Source: Halobacteriovoraceae bacterium (GTDB lineage Bacteria > Bdellovibrionota > Bacteriovoracia > Bacteriovoracales > Bacteriovoracaceae). From it: a stretch of DNA of 64,000 nucleotides. The notes under the pieces are model-generated. The model made no database searches. It was not told the origin of the DNA and saw nothing but the letters and a program-made list of their open reading frames with translations. The DNA lies in NCBI GenBank assembly GCA_002707495.1, contig PAMZ01000021.1:62001-126000 (forward strand), in the 5' to 3' direction. Each line of letters starts with the position of its first letter. The stretch's first letter is position 1. The translations under genes and the position numbers were made by a program. Of this stretch, positions 1 to 8,844 are shown one piece after another.

Positions 1-57
1 CATAAGGAGCCTTATAGCGCAGCCTGGAGATAACTAAAGATTTTCTGTAAAAGTTTC

Positions 58-1221
58 ATGGCATTTATGGTATCTTTTTTTATGCCCTTTTTTCCGTTTA
101 TTTTTCTTTTCATGCTAGGGATAGCCGCAGCCTATGTTTTTGTTCGATTTAGAGCAAATAAGCTTCCTAAACTTACCACTGTCAAATCAATTCCAAAGCC
201 TGGGGCGCTTTTTGAGTTCATCCCTCATTCGAGATTTTTCGATATTATGGAGCATCCTGAGCTTCTAAGCCGAGCTGAAAAAGACTATTTTCGAGCTGGT
301 GTTAAATCAGTTTATTTATTGCACGGTACTTTTGTAGGTGAGGACCCTTTTCATATAGGGGGGTTATTAGAGCGTTCTTTTCCTAATATTAGGCCTGAGG
401 TCATTCAAAAGATTAGAAAAAAAATTAAGCAAGGGCAGAATCTAATGGCCAAGGACCTAGGAAATTTCGTGGATGAACATGTAGCTTTTTTTCAATCTAC
501 TCTTCCTTGTCAGGTGCATAATTTTTCTTGGTCTTCGGCTAATAACCATTATGCCAGGTTAGAAGGTTGTATGGATCTTATCGATCACCTCGCAAATCGC
601 TATGAAAATAATGATAGAGTTCTTCTGATAGGACATTCCCATGCGGGGCAAATATTTGCGATTCTGACACAATTATTTTTTAATGAGGAATTAAGAACCA
701 AAGCCCAAGAAATATTTCCTCACAAAAAGCTAATGGAAAACCTGGCAAAAATTCAAAATTTACAATTTGATTTTGTGACTTTGGGAACCCCGGCACGCTA
801 TCCTTGGTATTTAGCAGAGAATATGAAGCTCTTACATATTATTAATCATAGAGGTAGTGATCTTTTAGGGGGAAGCTTTAAGGATGCTGTTTTTACCCGC
901 AAAGGTGACTATGTTCAACAATGGGGAATTGCGGGCTCGGATATGAAGGCTCAAGAAGCTGAGGCACAAAGAATCAATAAATCTTTGGAGCCATATTTAG
1001 GGGCGGGAGCAAATCTAGAAATATTAAGAAAGAGGATTCCGGCGAAAAATAGATTACATGCTGATGGCTTTCACCTCTTAGTTGATTATGGAGATAATAG
1101 TCGATTGCCTAATTTTGTTAAAACAGCCTTCGGGCATGGGACCTATACCCGTCTAAAATACATGCCATTTTTAATCGAAGTCATTCGAGAAAAATTTTAT
1201 CACGAGCCCTTGACGAGTTAA
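58..1221 (+). CDS. Membrane-anchored alpha/beta-hydrolase (lipase-like)
   Basis: 387 residues. The first ~30 residues are a hydrophobic helix followed by a basic stretch, so the protein is probably held in the inner membrane. An HGTF oxyanion-type motif lies near residue 89 and the nucleophile elbow GHSHAG is at 192-197, making Ser194 the likely catalytic serine. Late histidines (LHADGFH and FGHGTY, last 60 residues) could complete the triad. The fold resembles lipases and esterases; the substrate cannot be told. The start is uncertain: ATG at 58 and 67 both lack a clear Shine-Dalgarno. The 3' end carries the -35 part of the Hsp20 promoter. Confidence 0.75.
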   Translation: MAFMVSFFMPFFPFIFLFMLGIAAAYVFVRFRANKLPKLTTVKSIPKPGALFEFIPHSRFFDIMEHPELLSRAEKDYFRAGVKSVYLLHGTFVGEDPFHIGGLLERSFPNIRPEVIQKIRKKIKQGQNLMAKDLGNFVDEHVAFFQSTLPCQVHNFSWSSANNHYARLEGCMDLIDHLANRYENNDRVLLIGHSHAGQIFAILTQLFFNEELRTKAQEIFPHKKLMENLAKIQNLQFDFVTLGTPARYPWYLAENMKLLHIINHRGSDLLGGSFKDAVFTRKGDYVQQWGIAGSDMKAQEAEAQRINKSLEPYLGAGANLEILRKRIPAKNRLHADGFHLLVDYGDNSRLPNFVKTAFGHGTYTRLKYMPFLIEVIREKFYHEPLTS

Positions 1222-1236
1222 AAAAACCTCCCATAT
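1209..1236 (+). promoter_or_regulatory. Sigma-32-type heat-shock promoter of hsp20
   Basis: CTTGACG at 1209-1215 and CCCATAT at 1230-1236 are separated by 14 bases. The E. coli sigma-32 consensus is CTTGAAA-N11-16-CCCATNT, so the -10 part matches fully. The -35 half lies inside the last codons of the upstream hydrolase gene. It sits about 50 bases before a small heat-shock protein gene, as expected. Confidence 0.65.
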
Positions 1237-1289
1237 TTCCTGTATGATAAGCGCTTGTCGACTTAACAAACTGTTATGGAGGCATATTT

Positions 1290-1703
1290 ATGAAACATTA
1301 TAATTTACTGAGTTTATTTGACGATTTTGAAAGAGATTTCTTAAGAGCTCCAGCTCAATACAGACAAGAGCATTTAAGAAAGACTTGGAATCCCTCAAGT
1401 TTTGTGGATGTCCAAGAGGATCATTATTTACTCACTCTAGACATTCCTGGTGTCGACAGTGAACACCTAAAAGTAGATTTAGGGGACAAGGAAATTACTA
1501 TTTCTGGAGAGCGAAACGATAAAAGGGCCTTGAGAAACGGTGAAGAATTTTTTAAGTTTACCAGCCGCTTTTCTCTTCCAGAAGATGTCAATCAAGATGA
1601 AGTAGATGTCTTGCTTGAAAATGGAGTCTTAGAAGTGACGCTTCCTAAAATATCTAAAAAGTCTGAGCCGCGTACACTTACCATTCGAAAGGGCAGTCTT
1701 TAG
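1290..1703 (+). CDS. Small heat-shock protein, Hsp20/alpha-crystallin family
   Basis: 137 residues, normal for the family. It is a cytosolic ATP-independent holdase that keeps unfolding proteins soluble. The alpha-crystallin domain runs from about residue 38 to 130: SFVDVQEDHYLLTLDIPGV opens it and the A-x-x-x-n-G-V-L hallmark appears as LLENGVLEVTLPK near the end. The N-terminal arm is short and rich in Phe, Leu and Arg. GGAGG seven bases before the ATG fixes the start. A sigma-32-like promoter lies just upstream. The last 26 bases overlap the 3' end of the opposite-strand gene. Confidence 0.95.
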   Translation: MKHYNLLSLFDDFERDFLRAPAQYRQEHLRKTWNPSSFVDVQEDHYLLTLDIPGVDSEHLKVDLGDKEITISGERNDKRALRNGEEFFKFTSRFSLPEDVNQDEVDVLLENGVLEVTLPKISKKSEPRTLTIRKGSL

Positions 1704-2121
1704 ATTGCCCTTTGATCGTCAACTTGGCGGAAGTAGGGGTTGATTGTTCACACACAGCTGTGGCCTCAAAACCCGTACTTTCGTCTCTCAAAAACACGTA
1801 TCCTGGTTTAAGACAATAGTTTGAATTTGCTTGAACGTCGCGTTTTAAAATAATGGGCGCCTGATGAGCCGATTGATCTGAAAATTTAGGACAAAGACGA
1901 ATGATATAACAGTCTTCTTCTGGTGCGCCTTCGATGCGGCTGCAGGACTTTTCGAATTTTATCACTTCGGCAGCTATCTTTTCACTCTCAAGTTCACAGC
2001 GCGAGAGTATTTTTTCTTCCTTATCTTGAAGAGCATAAACTTTCTCGCAATGGGAAGTTGTTTTGTTTTTTGAATAGGAAGTCATGCTGATTATGAGTGC
2101 GAAACCAAAAAATATTTTCAT
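1678..2121 (-). CDS. Exported cysteine-rich protein of unknown function
   Basis: 147 residues with a short signal peptide (hydrophobic to about residue 15, SYSK after it). The mature part has seven cysteines, suggesting disulfides in the periplasm or outside. I do not recognise the family. Its ATG overlaps the stop of the upstream gene (ATGA, 2118-2121), so the two exported proteins are translated together and probably act together. The 3' end overlaps hsp20 by 26 bases. Confidence 0.75.
   Translation of the reverse strand: MKIFFGFALIISMTSYSKNKTTSHCEKVYALQDKEEKILSRCELESEKIAAEVIKFEKSCSRIEGAPEEDCYIIRLCPKFSDQSAHQAPIILKRDVQANSNYCLKPGYVFLRDESTGFEATAVCEQSTPTSAKLTIKGQSKDCPFEW
1688..1713. terminator. 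Inverted repeat across the hsp20 stop, possible weak terminator
   Basis: AAAGGGCA (1688-1695) and TGCCCTTT (1706-1713) form a perfect 8-bp stem around the hsp20 stop codon. Only three T follow, so termination would be weak. The two convergent genes overlap here. Confidence 0.35.
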
Positions 2122-3341
2122 GGATTTCTCCTGGAGTCCGCTAATTCATCTATTGGAACAATACTCTCAGAGGCGCTGAATCCAGAGGACATAGTTATGT
2201 TTCTAATATGTCTTCTAGAGCGTCCTTCGGGATCTCTAATTGGCTCACAACGATTCCCAATCTCTCCATCGCGAACAGCATTATAACCACTAGTCATTGC
2301 AGCTGTGCCATCTGCTCCTTGATTAGAAGTCCAATAACAAACATGAGTTATTGTCCCGGCGCTATCTCTTCGATACTGACCGAAAATAGCTGCATGTCCA
2401 CTTCGAGAGCGATCAATTTGAATAGGATCACCTGTAGTGGGAATTCCTCTAGAAGCGAGTGAGTCTAACTCACTAGTTGCTGAAGCTAAGGAAGTATTGT
2501 GTGCGATACTTGAAGAGTGAGTCTCAGTTTGAATGCCAAAGTTTTCTCTCAAATGATCTGCGACCTGACGAAGACCTCCGCCTAAGATATATTTGCCATA
2601 TATGGGACCCCAACCAGCAAACTCATCTGATGCGTTCATTCGACATTTTAATTGGTCTTTTATTTCATCATAATTAGGCTGAGTTTTAAGTAAATTAACA
2701 ATTCCTAGATAGGACGCTGTCGTACAATTAGAAGGATGACAGTATCTTAAGGATTCAGGATTAGTAGCTGTATCATCAATAACAGCATTTCTCGCCCGAC
2801 AGATTTCTGTAAGCTGTGCTTGGCTGAAGCCTGTCTGATAGCCGCATTGCTCACCTCTGTCATTCGTACCTACCGGCTGAGCGCAGATATCATTAAATGA
2901 AAGGGGAGATAGGGAGCTTCTTCTATCAAAATCTAGATAATTTAGCTCTCTAAAATTTCCGCCCGCAGGACAAGTTGCGGCACTTACTCCACTAAAATCT
3001 CTGTTAATTATTGCAAGTGCTCTGTCAGGACCTTCACTCAGCGCCGTTGCAAGAAATACTCGGTTTGTATTTAAGTTAGTTATAGCTGGCTGAACATCTG
3101 GCAGCTCATTGAAAGGAGTATAAAAGCTGTCTTCTTCTAAATTTATTACGGTAGAACTCGTATCTATTCTTCTTAGTCCTGGTGAGGCAAGAATAGTGGA
3201 GTCTTTTGGAACATCTTCAAGAAAGGCTTTATTTGTTACAGTCTTAAAGGCGTCTTGCATGTCCTTGGTGATGTCGGTTGACTGTGCCATGACTTGAGTT
3301 GCGCTTAAAAATAAAAATATCAGGATTATTTTATTCATCAT
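2118..3341 (-). CDS. Exported protein with a possible papain-like Cys/His core
   Basis: About 407 residues with a clear signal peptide ending ATQVMAQ. Near the middle is a cysteine followed by a helix-like stretch (SNCTTASYLG), about 110 residues later an isolated histidine in a beta-like segment (SGHAAIFGQY), and then YWTSNQG. A Cys...His...Asn order is typical of NlpC/P60, CHAP and papain-like enzymes, so peptidase or amidase activity is possible but is inference. Tandem ATGs at 3341 and 3338 both fit; TAAGAT ends seven bases before the second. First gene of a two-gene unit with the following Cys-rich protein. Confidence 0.7.
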   Translation of the reverse strand: MMNKIILIFLFLSATQVMAQSTDITKDMQDAFKTVTNKAFLEDVPKDSTILASPGLRRIDTSSTVINLEEDSFYTPFNELPDVQPAITNLNTNRVFLATALSEGPDRALAIINRDFSGVSAATCPAGGNFRELNYLDFDRRSSLSPLSFNDICAQPVGTNDRGEQCGYQTGFSQAQLTEICRARNAVIDDTATNPESLRYCHPSNCTTASYLGIVNLLKTQPNYDEIKDQLKCRMNASDEFAGWGPIYGKYILGGGLRQVADHLRENFGIQTETHSSSIAHNTSLASATSELDSLASRGIPTTGDPIQIDRSRSGHAAIFGQYRRDSAGTITHVCYWTSNQGADGTAAMTSGYNAVRDGEIGNRCEPIRDPEGRSRRHIRNITMSSGFSASESIVPIDELADSRRNP

Positions 3342-3497
3342 CAATATCTTATCAGAAAGTTTGGGAATCCCAGCTATGAGAAAAATTTTCTTCTCTAACT
3401 TGTTGAAATCATAGAGATGTTTTGAATTAAGTTTGATTCATGACTCCAATAATATTGGTCACTTGTCATGTTTATGCTCTCAGGAGACACTATTTCT

Positions 3498-4226
3498 ATG
3501 AAAAAAATGGAATCCTTTGACTTTCCCGTGGGGCGAAGACTGGCCGGGAAATATATCATTCAAGAGAAATTAGGCTCAGGCTGGGAAGGTGAAGTTTATC
3601 AAGTTCAGGAAATCCACACCAATATCGTGCGTGCCGCAAAACTCTTTTATCCACATCGCAATATCAAGTTTAAACGATCCACTCGCTTTGCAAAAAAATT
3701 AGATTTGCTCGCAGATTGCTCTATGGTTATGAATTACCATACGCAAGAAATTATCAAGGTAAAAGGGCAGGATATAGTTTGCATTATTTGTGAATTTATC
3801 GAAGGAGAAATGCTCTCCAAAATACTTGATCGCCAGCGGGGTAAACGGCTGCCAGATTTTCAGGCTCTTCATCTTCTTTATGCACTTGCAAAAGGAATAG
3901 AGAGTATACATCTCTACGGAGAATACCATGGAGATTTGCATACGGATAATATCATTGTCAGGCGATACGGTCTGGGTTTTGATATTAAAGTCATAGATCT
4001 TCATCATTGGGGAGATTCGAAAAAAGACAATCGTGAAGAAGATATTATTAAAATGATCCGTGTTTTTTATGATGCTTTGGGTGGTGAAAAATTTTATAAA
4101 AAGCAGCCTGCAGCAGTAAAGAGTATCATAAAGGGATTAAAGAGAAGTTTAATTTTAAAAGAATTTAAAACCGCAAGCCTTTTAAGGTGGCATATTGAAA
4201 ATCTAGATTGGGAAGATGGAAACTAA
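3498..4226 (+). CDS. Ser/Thr protein kinase (Hanks type), single domain
   Basis: About 242 residues, cytosolic, with no transmembrane or PASTA region. The glycine-rich loop GSGWEGEVY is at about 26-34, the ATP lysine in AAKLF follows, and the catalytic loop HGDLHTDN is near 144-151. The metal-binding Asp occurs as IDLHH rather than DFG. It should phosphorylate Ser/Thr of unknown targets. I prefer the ATG at 3498, which has AGGAGA about ten bases upstream, over the in-frame ATG at 3468. The last 11 bases overlap a PP2C phosphatase gene, forming a kinase/phosphatase pair. Confidence 0.88.
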   Translation: MKKMESFDFPVGRRLAGKYIIQEKLGSGWEGEVYQVQEIHTNIVRAAKLFYPHRNIKFKRSTRFAKKLDLLADCSMVMNYHTQEIIKVKGQDIVCIICEFIEGEMLSKILDRQRGKRLPDFQALHLLYALAKGIESIHLYGEYHGDLHTDNIIVRRYGLGFDIKVIDLHHWGDSKKDNREEDIIKMIRVFYDALGGEKFYKKQPAAVKSIIKGLKRSLILKEFKTASLLRWHIENLDWEDGN

Positions 4227-4998
4227 AAGTTTATTTTCACAAAGCGATGAACCAGAAAAAGAAATCTTTGATTTTGGCTCTTATCGTATTGGATATTTCA
4301 TCAAAAAAAATTTAGAAAAATCAGCTGAAAATGAGGATTCTTTATTTTTTTACGGAAAGAACGGTCAGTGGGTTTGTGGTGTAAGTGATGGTGTTGGCGG
4401 ACATCCAAGAGGCAGGGAAGCATCTCGTATATCCAGTGAAGGGGTAAGAAGTTTTTTTGAGTCTAAGGGATTTGATCACCAAATTTTTTTGGCAAACTTA
4501 GAAGCAATAAATGACGAGATTCGAGCCTTAAAAGTAGGAGCAAAAACCACAACAACGTGCGCCTTAGTGAAAGAAGATAAAATAAGACTCTATTCAATCG
4601 GAGACTCTGAGGCCCTTCTCTGTAATACAAGAGGTCAGCTCCTTTATTCCAATATCCCTCAAAGTCCAGTTGGCTACGGTGTCGAGGCAGGACTTTTGGA
4701 TAAGAAAGAGGCTCTTGATGATCCTGATCGCCATATAGTTAACCATCTTTTGGGTGATGAGGTCCTTAGATTTGAGGCAAGCTCAAGTATTGATTTTAAA
4801 AAAGGATACTCTCTTCTCGTAGGGAGCGATGGGCTCTTTGATAATTTTCATCACGACGCTCTTTTAAAGATTATTGGGGGAGGAAATTTCGAGGAGTCTT
4901 TTGAAAAACTATGCCAAGGATTTGATAGTGAAGCGGAAGAGATGAGAAAAGATGATGATATAAGCTTCTTTTTTATCCGACGGGTGAGAAGCGAATAA
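4216..4998 (+). CDS. PP2C-family Ser/Thr protein phosphatase
   Basis: 260 residues, the usual size of bacterial stand-alone PP2C enzymes. The metal-binding motifs are in order: ENEDS, SDGVGGH, GDSEALL, GSDGLFDN and the terminal DDDISFF. All key aspartates are present, so an active Mn/Mg-dependent phosphatase is expected. It overlaps the kinase gene by 11 bases and is followed with no gap by murI. The natural substrate is the neighbouring kinase or its targets. Cytosolic. Confidence 0.93.
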   Translation: METKSLFSQSDEPEKEIFDFGSYRIGYFIKKNLEKSAENEDSLFFYGKNGQWVCGVSDGVGGHPRGREASRISSEGVRSFFESKGFDHQIFLANLEAINDEIRALKVGAKTTTTCALVKEDKIRLYSIGDSEALLCNTRGQLLYSNIPQSPVGYGVEAGLLDKKEALDDPDRHIVNHLLGDEVLRFEASSSIDFKKGYSLLVGSDGLFDNFHHDALLKIIGGGNFEESFEKLCQGFDSEAEEMRKDDDISFFFIRRVRSE

Positions 4999-5736
4999 GT
5001 GAAAAAGAAAATGGCCATTATTGATTCAGGAATAGGAGGGACGAGCCTTTTAGGTGAAATTCTGAGTCGCGAATTAAGTTGTGAAATTTACTACCAAGCT
5101 GATTCAAAAAATGTTCCTTATGGTGAAAAATCTCAAGAGTTCATGTTGGAAAGAATGCGAACTATGATAGATCTACTACCTCCAGTAGAAGCTATTATCA
5201 TTGCCTGCAATACCTTAACAGTTGAGACGATCAATATTTTGAGGCAGGGTAGTACTGTCGAGCTTTTTGGGGTCGAGCCTTTTATTAAGTATATTCATAA
5301 AGCGAACTTAGAAGAAAAAGTAGGTTTAATATTGACTCCCGCAACATATAGGTCTCAGCGCTTAAAAAATTTGATAGAGCTTTATGATTGCGAAAATAAA
5401 ATTACAATCATCCCTTTAGTAAAATTAGCTCTTTTGATAGAGGACTACCGTCATATAAATTGGGAAGAGATAAAAACTGAGCTTAATCCTGTTAAGGATG
5501 CCAAATTAGACAAGCTTATTTTAGGTTGCACTCATTATCCTTTGATAAAACCATTTATAGAAGCCTATCTCGGACTAGAGACGATCGATCCTAACCCAGC
5601 AGTGGTGAATCATATTGTCAGTAGCTTAAAGCTTGAGTCGGGAGAGTCGAGTGTTTTTTATCGTTTTAACTTAGATGAGAAATGGAAGGAGAATTTAGAA
5701 CTTCCCCTGATAGACTCCAAGGGAGTCAAACTTTGA
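4999..5736 (+). CDS. murI: Glutamate racemase
   Basis: 245 residues, slightly shorter than most MurI. It converts L- to D-glutamate for peptidoglycan. Visible motifs are DSGIGG at the N-terminus, VPYGEKS, the first catalytic cysteine in ACNTLT and the second in GCTHYP. The start is GTG directly after the PP2C stop; an ATG four codons later is the alternative. Placement behind a kinase/phosphatase pair suggests wall synthesis may be coordinated with, or a target of, that signalling pair (inference). Confidence 0.93.
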   Translation: MKKKMAIIDSGIGGTSLLGEILSRELSCEIYYQADSKNVPYGEKSQEFMLERMRTMIDLLPPVEAIIIACNTLTVETINILRQGSTVELFGVEPFIKYIHKANLEEKVGLILTPATYRSQRLKNLIELYDCENKITIIPLVKLALLIEDYRHINWEEIKTELNPVKDAKLDKLILGCTHYPLIKPFIEAYLGLETIDPNPAVVNHIVSSLKLESGESSVFYRFNLDEKWKENLELPLIDSKGVKL

Positions 5737-6302
5737 ATAATATAGGAATTCATTCATTCACCCAATTAAGCACTTCGTTTCTAAAAGCGAATTACTTCGT
5801 AGAAGGTGCACATGGAAACTTTCTCATCGGAGATGCAAGTCTACTTGATACAAAGGCCAATGATTTTTGTAAGGCCAAAGGTGGACTTTTGAAAGTATTT
5901 AATCTTGAAGCGACTCAAAACGAGGCGATGATTAAATGTTTTTCTTTATTTGGTTGTGCTGAGGTGAGGGTGGACTCCGTAAAATCTGATGAGTATCCTA
6001 TTCAAGAACTCGGAAAAGATTATGTGCACACTCAGATAAGCCATTTAAGTAGCCACCAGCTCAATCATATTCTTCTCTATCAGAGAAAACGCTATGTTCT
6101 TTTTTTAGATCCGAAAATAAGGCTAAGGCACCATCAGCTTGTTTCTGAAGTGTCTCCCGTTGAGTTGACTCAAAGCTTATTGAATGTCATCGAGAAAGTA
6201 GATTTTTGCGCAGCGTTTTATACGGAAGCTGGAGGAAGTTTTTTTCCTTTGCTACCAGGGCTATTGCCCAAAAAAATAGATCAGATGATTCATTGTCAGT
6301 AA
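5733..6302 (+). CDS. Conserved-looking protein of unknown function next to murI
   Basis: About 189 residues with no signal peptide or membrane segment; mixed alpha/beta composition with scattered cysteines. I choose TTG at 5733, which overlaps the murI stop (TTGA) and has GGGAG about seven bases upstream; a longer reading from ATG 5682 would overlap murI by 55 bases. The family is not recognised. Position makes it the last gene of the kinase-PP2C-murI operon. Confidence 0.7.
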   Translation: MNNIGIHSFTQLSTSFLKANYFVEGAHGNFLIGDASLLDTKANDFCKAKGGLLKVFNLEATQNEAMIKCFSLFGCAEVRVDSVKSDEYPIQELGKDYVHTQISHLSSHQLNHILLYQRKRYVLFLDPKIRLRHHQLVSEVSPVELTQSLLNVIEKVDFCAAFYTEAGGSFFPLLPGLLPKKIDQMIHCQ

Positions 6303-6342
6303 GAGCTTTGCAATGATTTGAGCAAATGATAAAAATATAGTT

Positions 6343-7539
6343 ATGAAAATCCTTCTCACTGAAAATATACATCAAGTTGCCAAAGAAAGACTTCTAGCTA
6401 ATGGTCATCATGTTGATCTTATTGCTCACGCTCCTGATGAGGAAGAGCTTAATAAGATCTTGCCGGATTATGATGTTTTGGGAATAAGATCAAAAACTCA
6501 TTTAACCCAAACTGTATTGGAAAAAAATTCTCATTTAGTAGGGATAGGTTGTTTTTGTATTGGAACCAATCAAGTGGATCTTGGTACCGCTAAAAATAGA
6601 GGCATTGCTGTTTTCAATGCTCCTCATAGTAATACTCGAAGTGTGGCAGAGCTTGTTTTAGCCGAGATGGTTGCTTTGTCTCGACATCTTGGAGATATCA
6701 ATACTCTCGCTCATCAAGGAACTTGGCGAAAATCAGCCAAAGGATCACACGAGATTAGAGGAAAGACTCTGGGTATTGTTGGGTATGGTCATATAGGCAG
6801 TCAGGTAAGTATTCTGGCAGAAGCTTTTGGTTTGCATGTTATATTTTATGATGTAGCAAAAAAATTACCTCTCGGTAATGCGACTAGTGTTGAATCCTTA
6901 GATGAACTTTTAAGTTCTGCTGATTTTGTTTCTTTGCATGTTCCGGAAACGCCAGACACCAAGAATATGATACAAAAATCACAGTTAGAAAAGATGAAGC
7001 AAGGGAGCTACCTTATCAACGCCTCACGAGGAACTGTGGTTGATATTCAAGCATTGAGAGAAGCTATCGATTCAGGGCATTTAGCAGGCTGTGCAATAGA
7101 TGTTTTCCCTAGTGAGCCAGCTTCAAATAAAGAAGAATTTGATTCAATCCTACGAGGAGCTAGTAATGTTATTTTGACTCCGCATATTGGGGGAAGTACT
7201 GAAGAGGCTCAACTCTCGATTGGTAACGAAGTTTCAGAGAGCTTACACAAGTTTATCTCCCAGGGGATTTCGGCTGGTTCGGTGAATATTCCTAATATTG
7301 ATGCTCCTGTAAAAGCTGGAACTAGAAGGATCGTAAATATTCATCAAAATGTCCCAGGGGTATTAGGTCAGATCAATGGTTATATTTCAGAGACTGGTGT
7401 CAATATCGAAGGTCAAAACCTGGCAACTGACGAGCATATTGGTTTCTTACTAATTGATGTACAAGAAGATCAAGCTAAGTCACTTCTTAAGAGAATTAAA
7501 TCAATGGATAAGTGTATCTTAACTCGATTGGCGGAATGA
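6343..7539 (+). CDS. serA: D-3-phosphoglycerate dehydrogenase
   Basis: 398 residues, E. coli-like length (410). First step of serine synthesis: 3-phosphoglycerate to 3-phosphohydroxypyruvate with NAD. The N-terminal substrate domain has the highly typical GCFCIGTNQVDL. The Rossmann loop GYGHIG is near 146-151, then come the catalytic Arg in NASRGTVVD, the Glu in FPSEPAS and the His in TPHIGGST. A C-terminal ACT domain (about 325-398) is the usual serine-feedback site. Upstream an AT-rich TAAAAAT lies close to the ATG with no Shine-Dalgarno. Confidence 0.96.
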   Translation: MKILLTENIHQVAKERLLANGHHVDLIAHAPDEEELNKILPDYDVLGIRSKTHLTQTVLEKNSHLVGIGCFCIGTNQVDLGTAKNRGIAVFNAPHSNTRSVAELVLAEMVALSRHLGDINTLAHQGTWRKSAKGSHEIRGKTLGIVGYGHIGSQVSILAEAFGLHVIFYDVAKKLPLGNATSVESLDELLSSADFVSLHVPETPDTKNMIQKSQLEKMKQGSYLINASRGTVVDIQALREAIDSGHLAGCAIDVFPSEPASNKEEFDSILRGASNVILTPHIGGSTEEAQLSIGNEVSESLHKFISQGISAGSVNIPNIDAPVKAGTRRIVNIHQNVPGVLGQINGYISETGVNIEGQNLATDEHIGFLLIDVQEDQAKSLLKRIKSMDKCILTRLAE

Positions 7540-8837
7540 ATAAGCCTTTAAAATTTTTTATTGTTGATGTTTTTAATTTAAGTCTTCCCATTATCTTAGG
7601 ACAATTAGGTCAACAATTGATCGTTGCAGGTGATGTTTATGTTGCGGCTAAATTCTCTACCCAGGCTGCAGCAACTATAGGTGTTGCCAATGGATTTCTT
7701 AATCCCGTATTTCTTTTTGGGATAGGAATGACTATGGGAGTTTCTCCATCTTTTGCATTCCTCAGAGGTCAAGGTTTAGAAATTAGAGATAAGGGGGGCT
7801 CGATCCTCATCTACTCTTTGTTACTTGGACTTTTAGTAACTTTTTTTATGCTTGGTCTTAATTATTTCGTTCCCTATTTTGGGGTAGATTCTATTTTGGT
7901 GCCAGGGATTCAAGAGTATATGAACATCGTATCTTGGTCTTTACCTTTTGCGCTTATTTTTGGAGGGCTTAAAGAGTTTTTGCAATCCTTTGAAGATGTC
8001 GTTATTCCTAACGCGATTTCACTGATCGCGGTTTTGGTAAATATCTTAGTTAATTATTTGTTAGTTTTTGGATATTCAGATTTTCCAGGGCTTGGCGAGA
8101 TTGGACTTGCTTACGCCAGTCTTTTTGTTCGTATTCTTTTATGTTTGGCGATGATTTTTTATACCTTTAAAAAATTTAAATTTGGTCGAGTTGACTGGCA
8201 GGCGATTAAAGTTTTGGTGAAGTTTTCTCTCCCAATTGCTTTTATGTTTTTTCTCGAAGTCTTAGCGTTTTGTACTGTGACCGTTTTATCCGGACAATTG
8301 GGCGTCGTCGCTGCGGCAACGAATAATATTATTATGACTATTGCTTCAGTGAGCTTTATGATTCCTCTATCACTTTCATCAGCTGCTGCAGTTAAAGTAG
8401 GGCATGCCTTTGGAGCAAATAATACCTACAATATTCTTTCCTATATTAAAGCTGTTATCGTGATGGTTCTTGGATTCTGCTTTTTTTCCATCATTGCTTT
8501 TGGTTTTTTCCCAGGTCCAATTTTACGTGCCGTGACTGAAGATTACGAAGTTCTAAAACTTGGCGTTTCGCTATTATTTATTGTGGCCTTATTTCAAATA
8601 GTAGATGCATTTCAAGTCAGTATGTCTGGTATTTTAAGAGGCTTAGGTGAGACAAAATTTCCTTCGTTAATGGTTTTTTTGGGATATTGGATTATAGGCT
8701 TACCACTAGGTGTTTATCTCACATTTTACTTAAACCAGGGTGCTTCTGGGCTTTGGGTTGGACTTGCGGTTTCTCTGACGATTGTGGCAATTAGCTTAGG
8801 GATATTTACCAACAAAAAAATGAAATCCCTTGTATAA
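7536..8837 (+). CDS. MATE-family multidrug/Na+ antiporter
   Basis: 433 residues with about twelve transmembrane helices in two similar halves. Typical MATE features are the N-terminal LPIILGQLGQQL segment, a second-half SLPIAFMFFLE segment, and late ALFQIVDAFQVSMSGILRGLG. It would export drugs or metabolites in exchange for Na+ or H+. The start is ATG 7536, overlapping the serA stop (ATGA), so it is translationally coupled to serA. The substrate is unknown. Its stop codon lies inside the -10 box of the next gene. Confidence 0.93.
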   Translation: MNKPLKFFIVDVFNLSLPIILGQLGQQLIVAGDVYVAAKFSTQAAATIGVANGFLNPVFLFGIGMTMGVSPSFAFLRGQGLEIRDKGGSILIYSLLLGLLVTFFMLGLNYFVPYFGVDSILVPGIQEYMNIVSWSLPFALIFGGLKEFLQSFEDVVIPNAISLIAVLVNILVNYLLVFGYSDFPGLGEIGLAYASLFVRILLCLAMIFYTFKKFKFGRVDWQAIKVLVKFSLPIAFMFFLEVLAFCTVTVLSGQLGVVAAATNNIIMTIASVSFMIPLSLSSAAAVKVGHAFGANNTYNILSYIKAVIVMVLGFCFFSIIAFGFFPGPILRAVTEDYEVLKLGVSLLFIVALFQIVDAFQVSMSGILRGLGETKFPSLMVFLGYWIIGLPLGVYLTFYLNQGASGLWVGLAVSLTIVAISLGIFTNKKMKSLV

Positions 8838-8838
8838 T
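8833..8838 (+). promoter_or_regulatory. Perfect -10 box, leaderless start
   Basis: TATAAT ends six bases before the ATG at 8845, and there is no Shine-Dalgarno. The hexamer contains the TAA stop of the MATE gene. No good -35 is seen. Confidence 0.55.
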
Positions 8839-8844
8839 TAAATT

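Noticed and set aside
1-33. Possible tail of an upstream plus-strand gene ending TAA at 31-33
   Set aside because: Only ten codons are visible and another frame is equally open, so no gene can be supported. A small inverted repeat ATAAGG/CCTTAT at 2-15 is too short to interpret.
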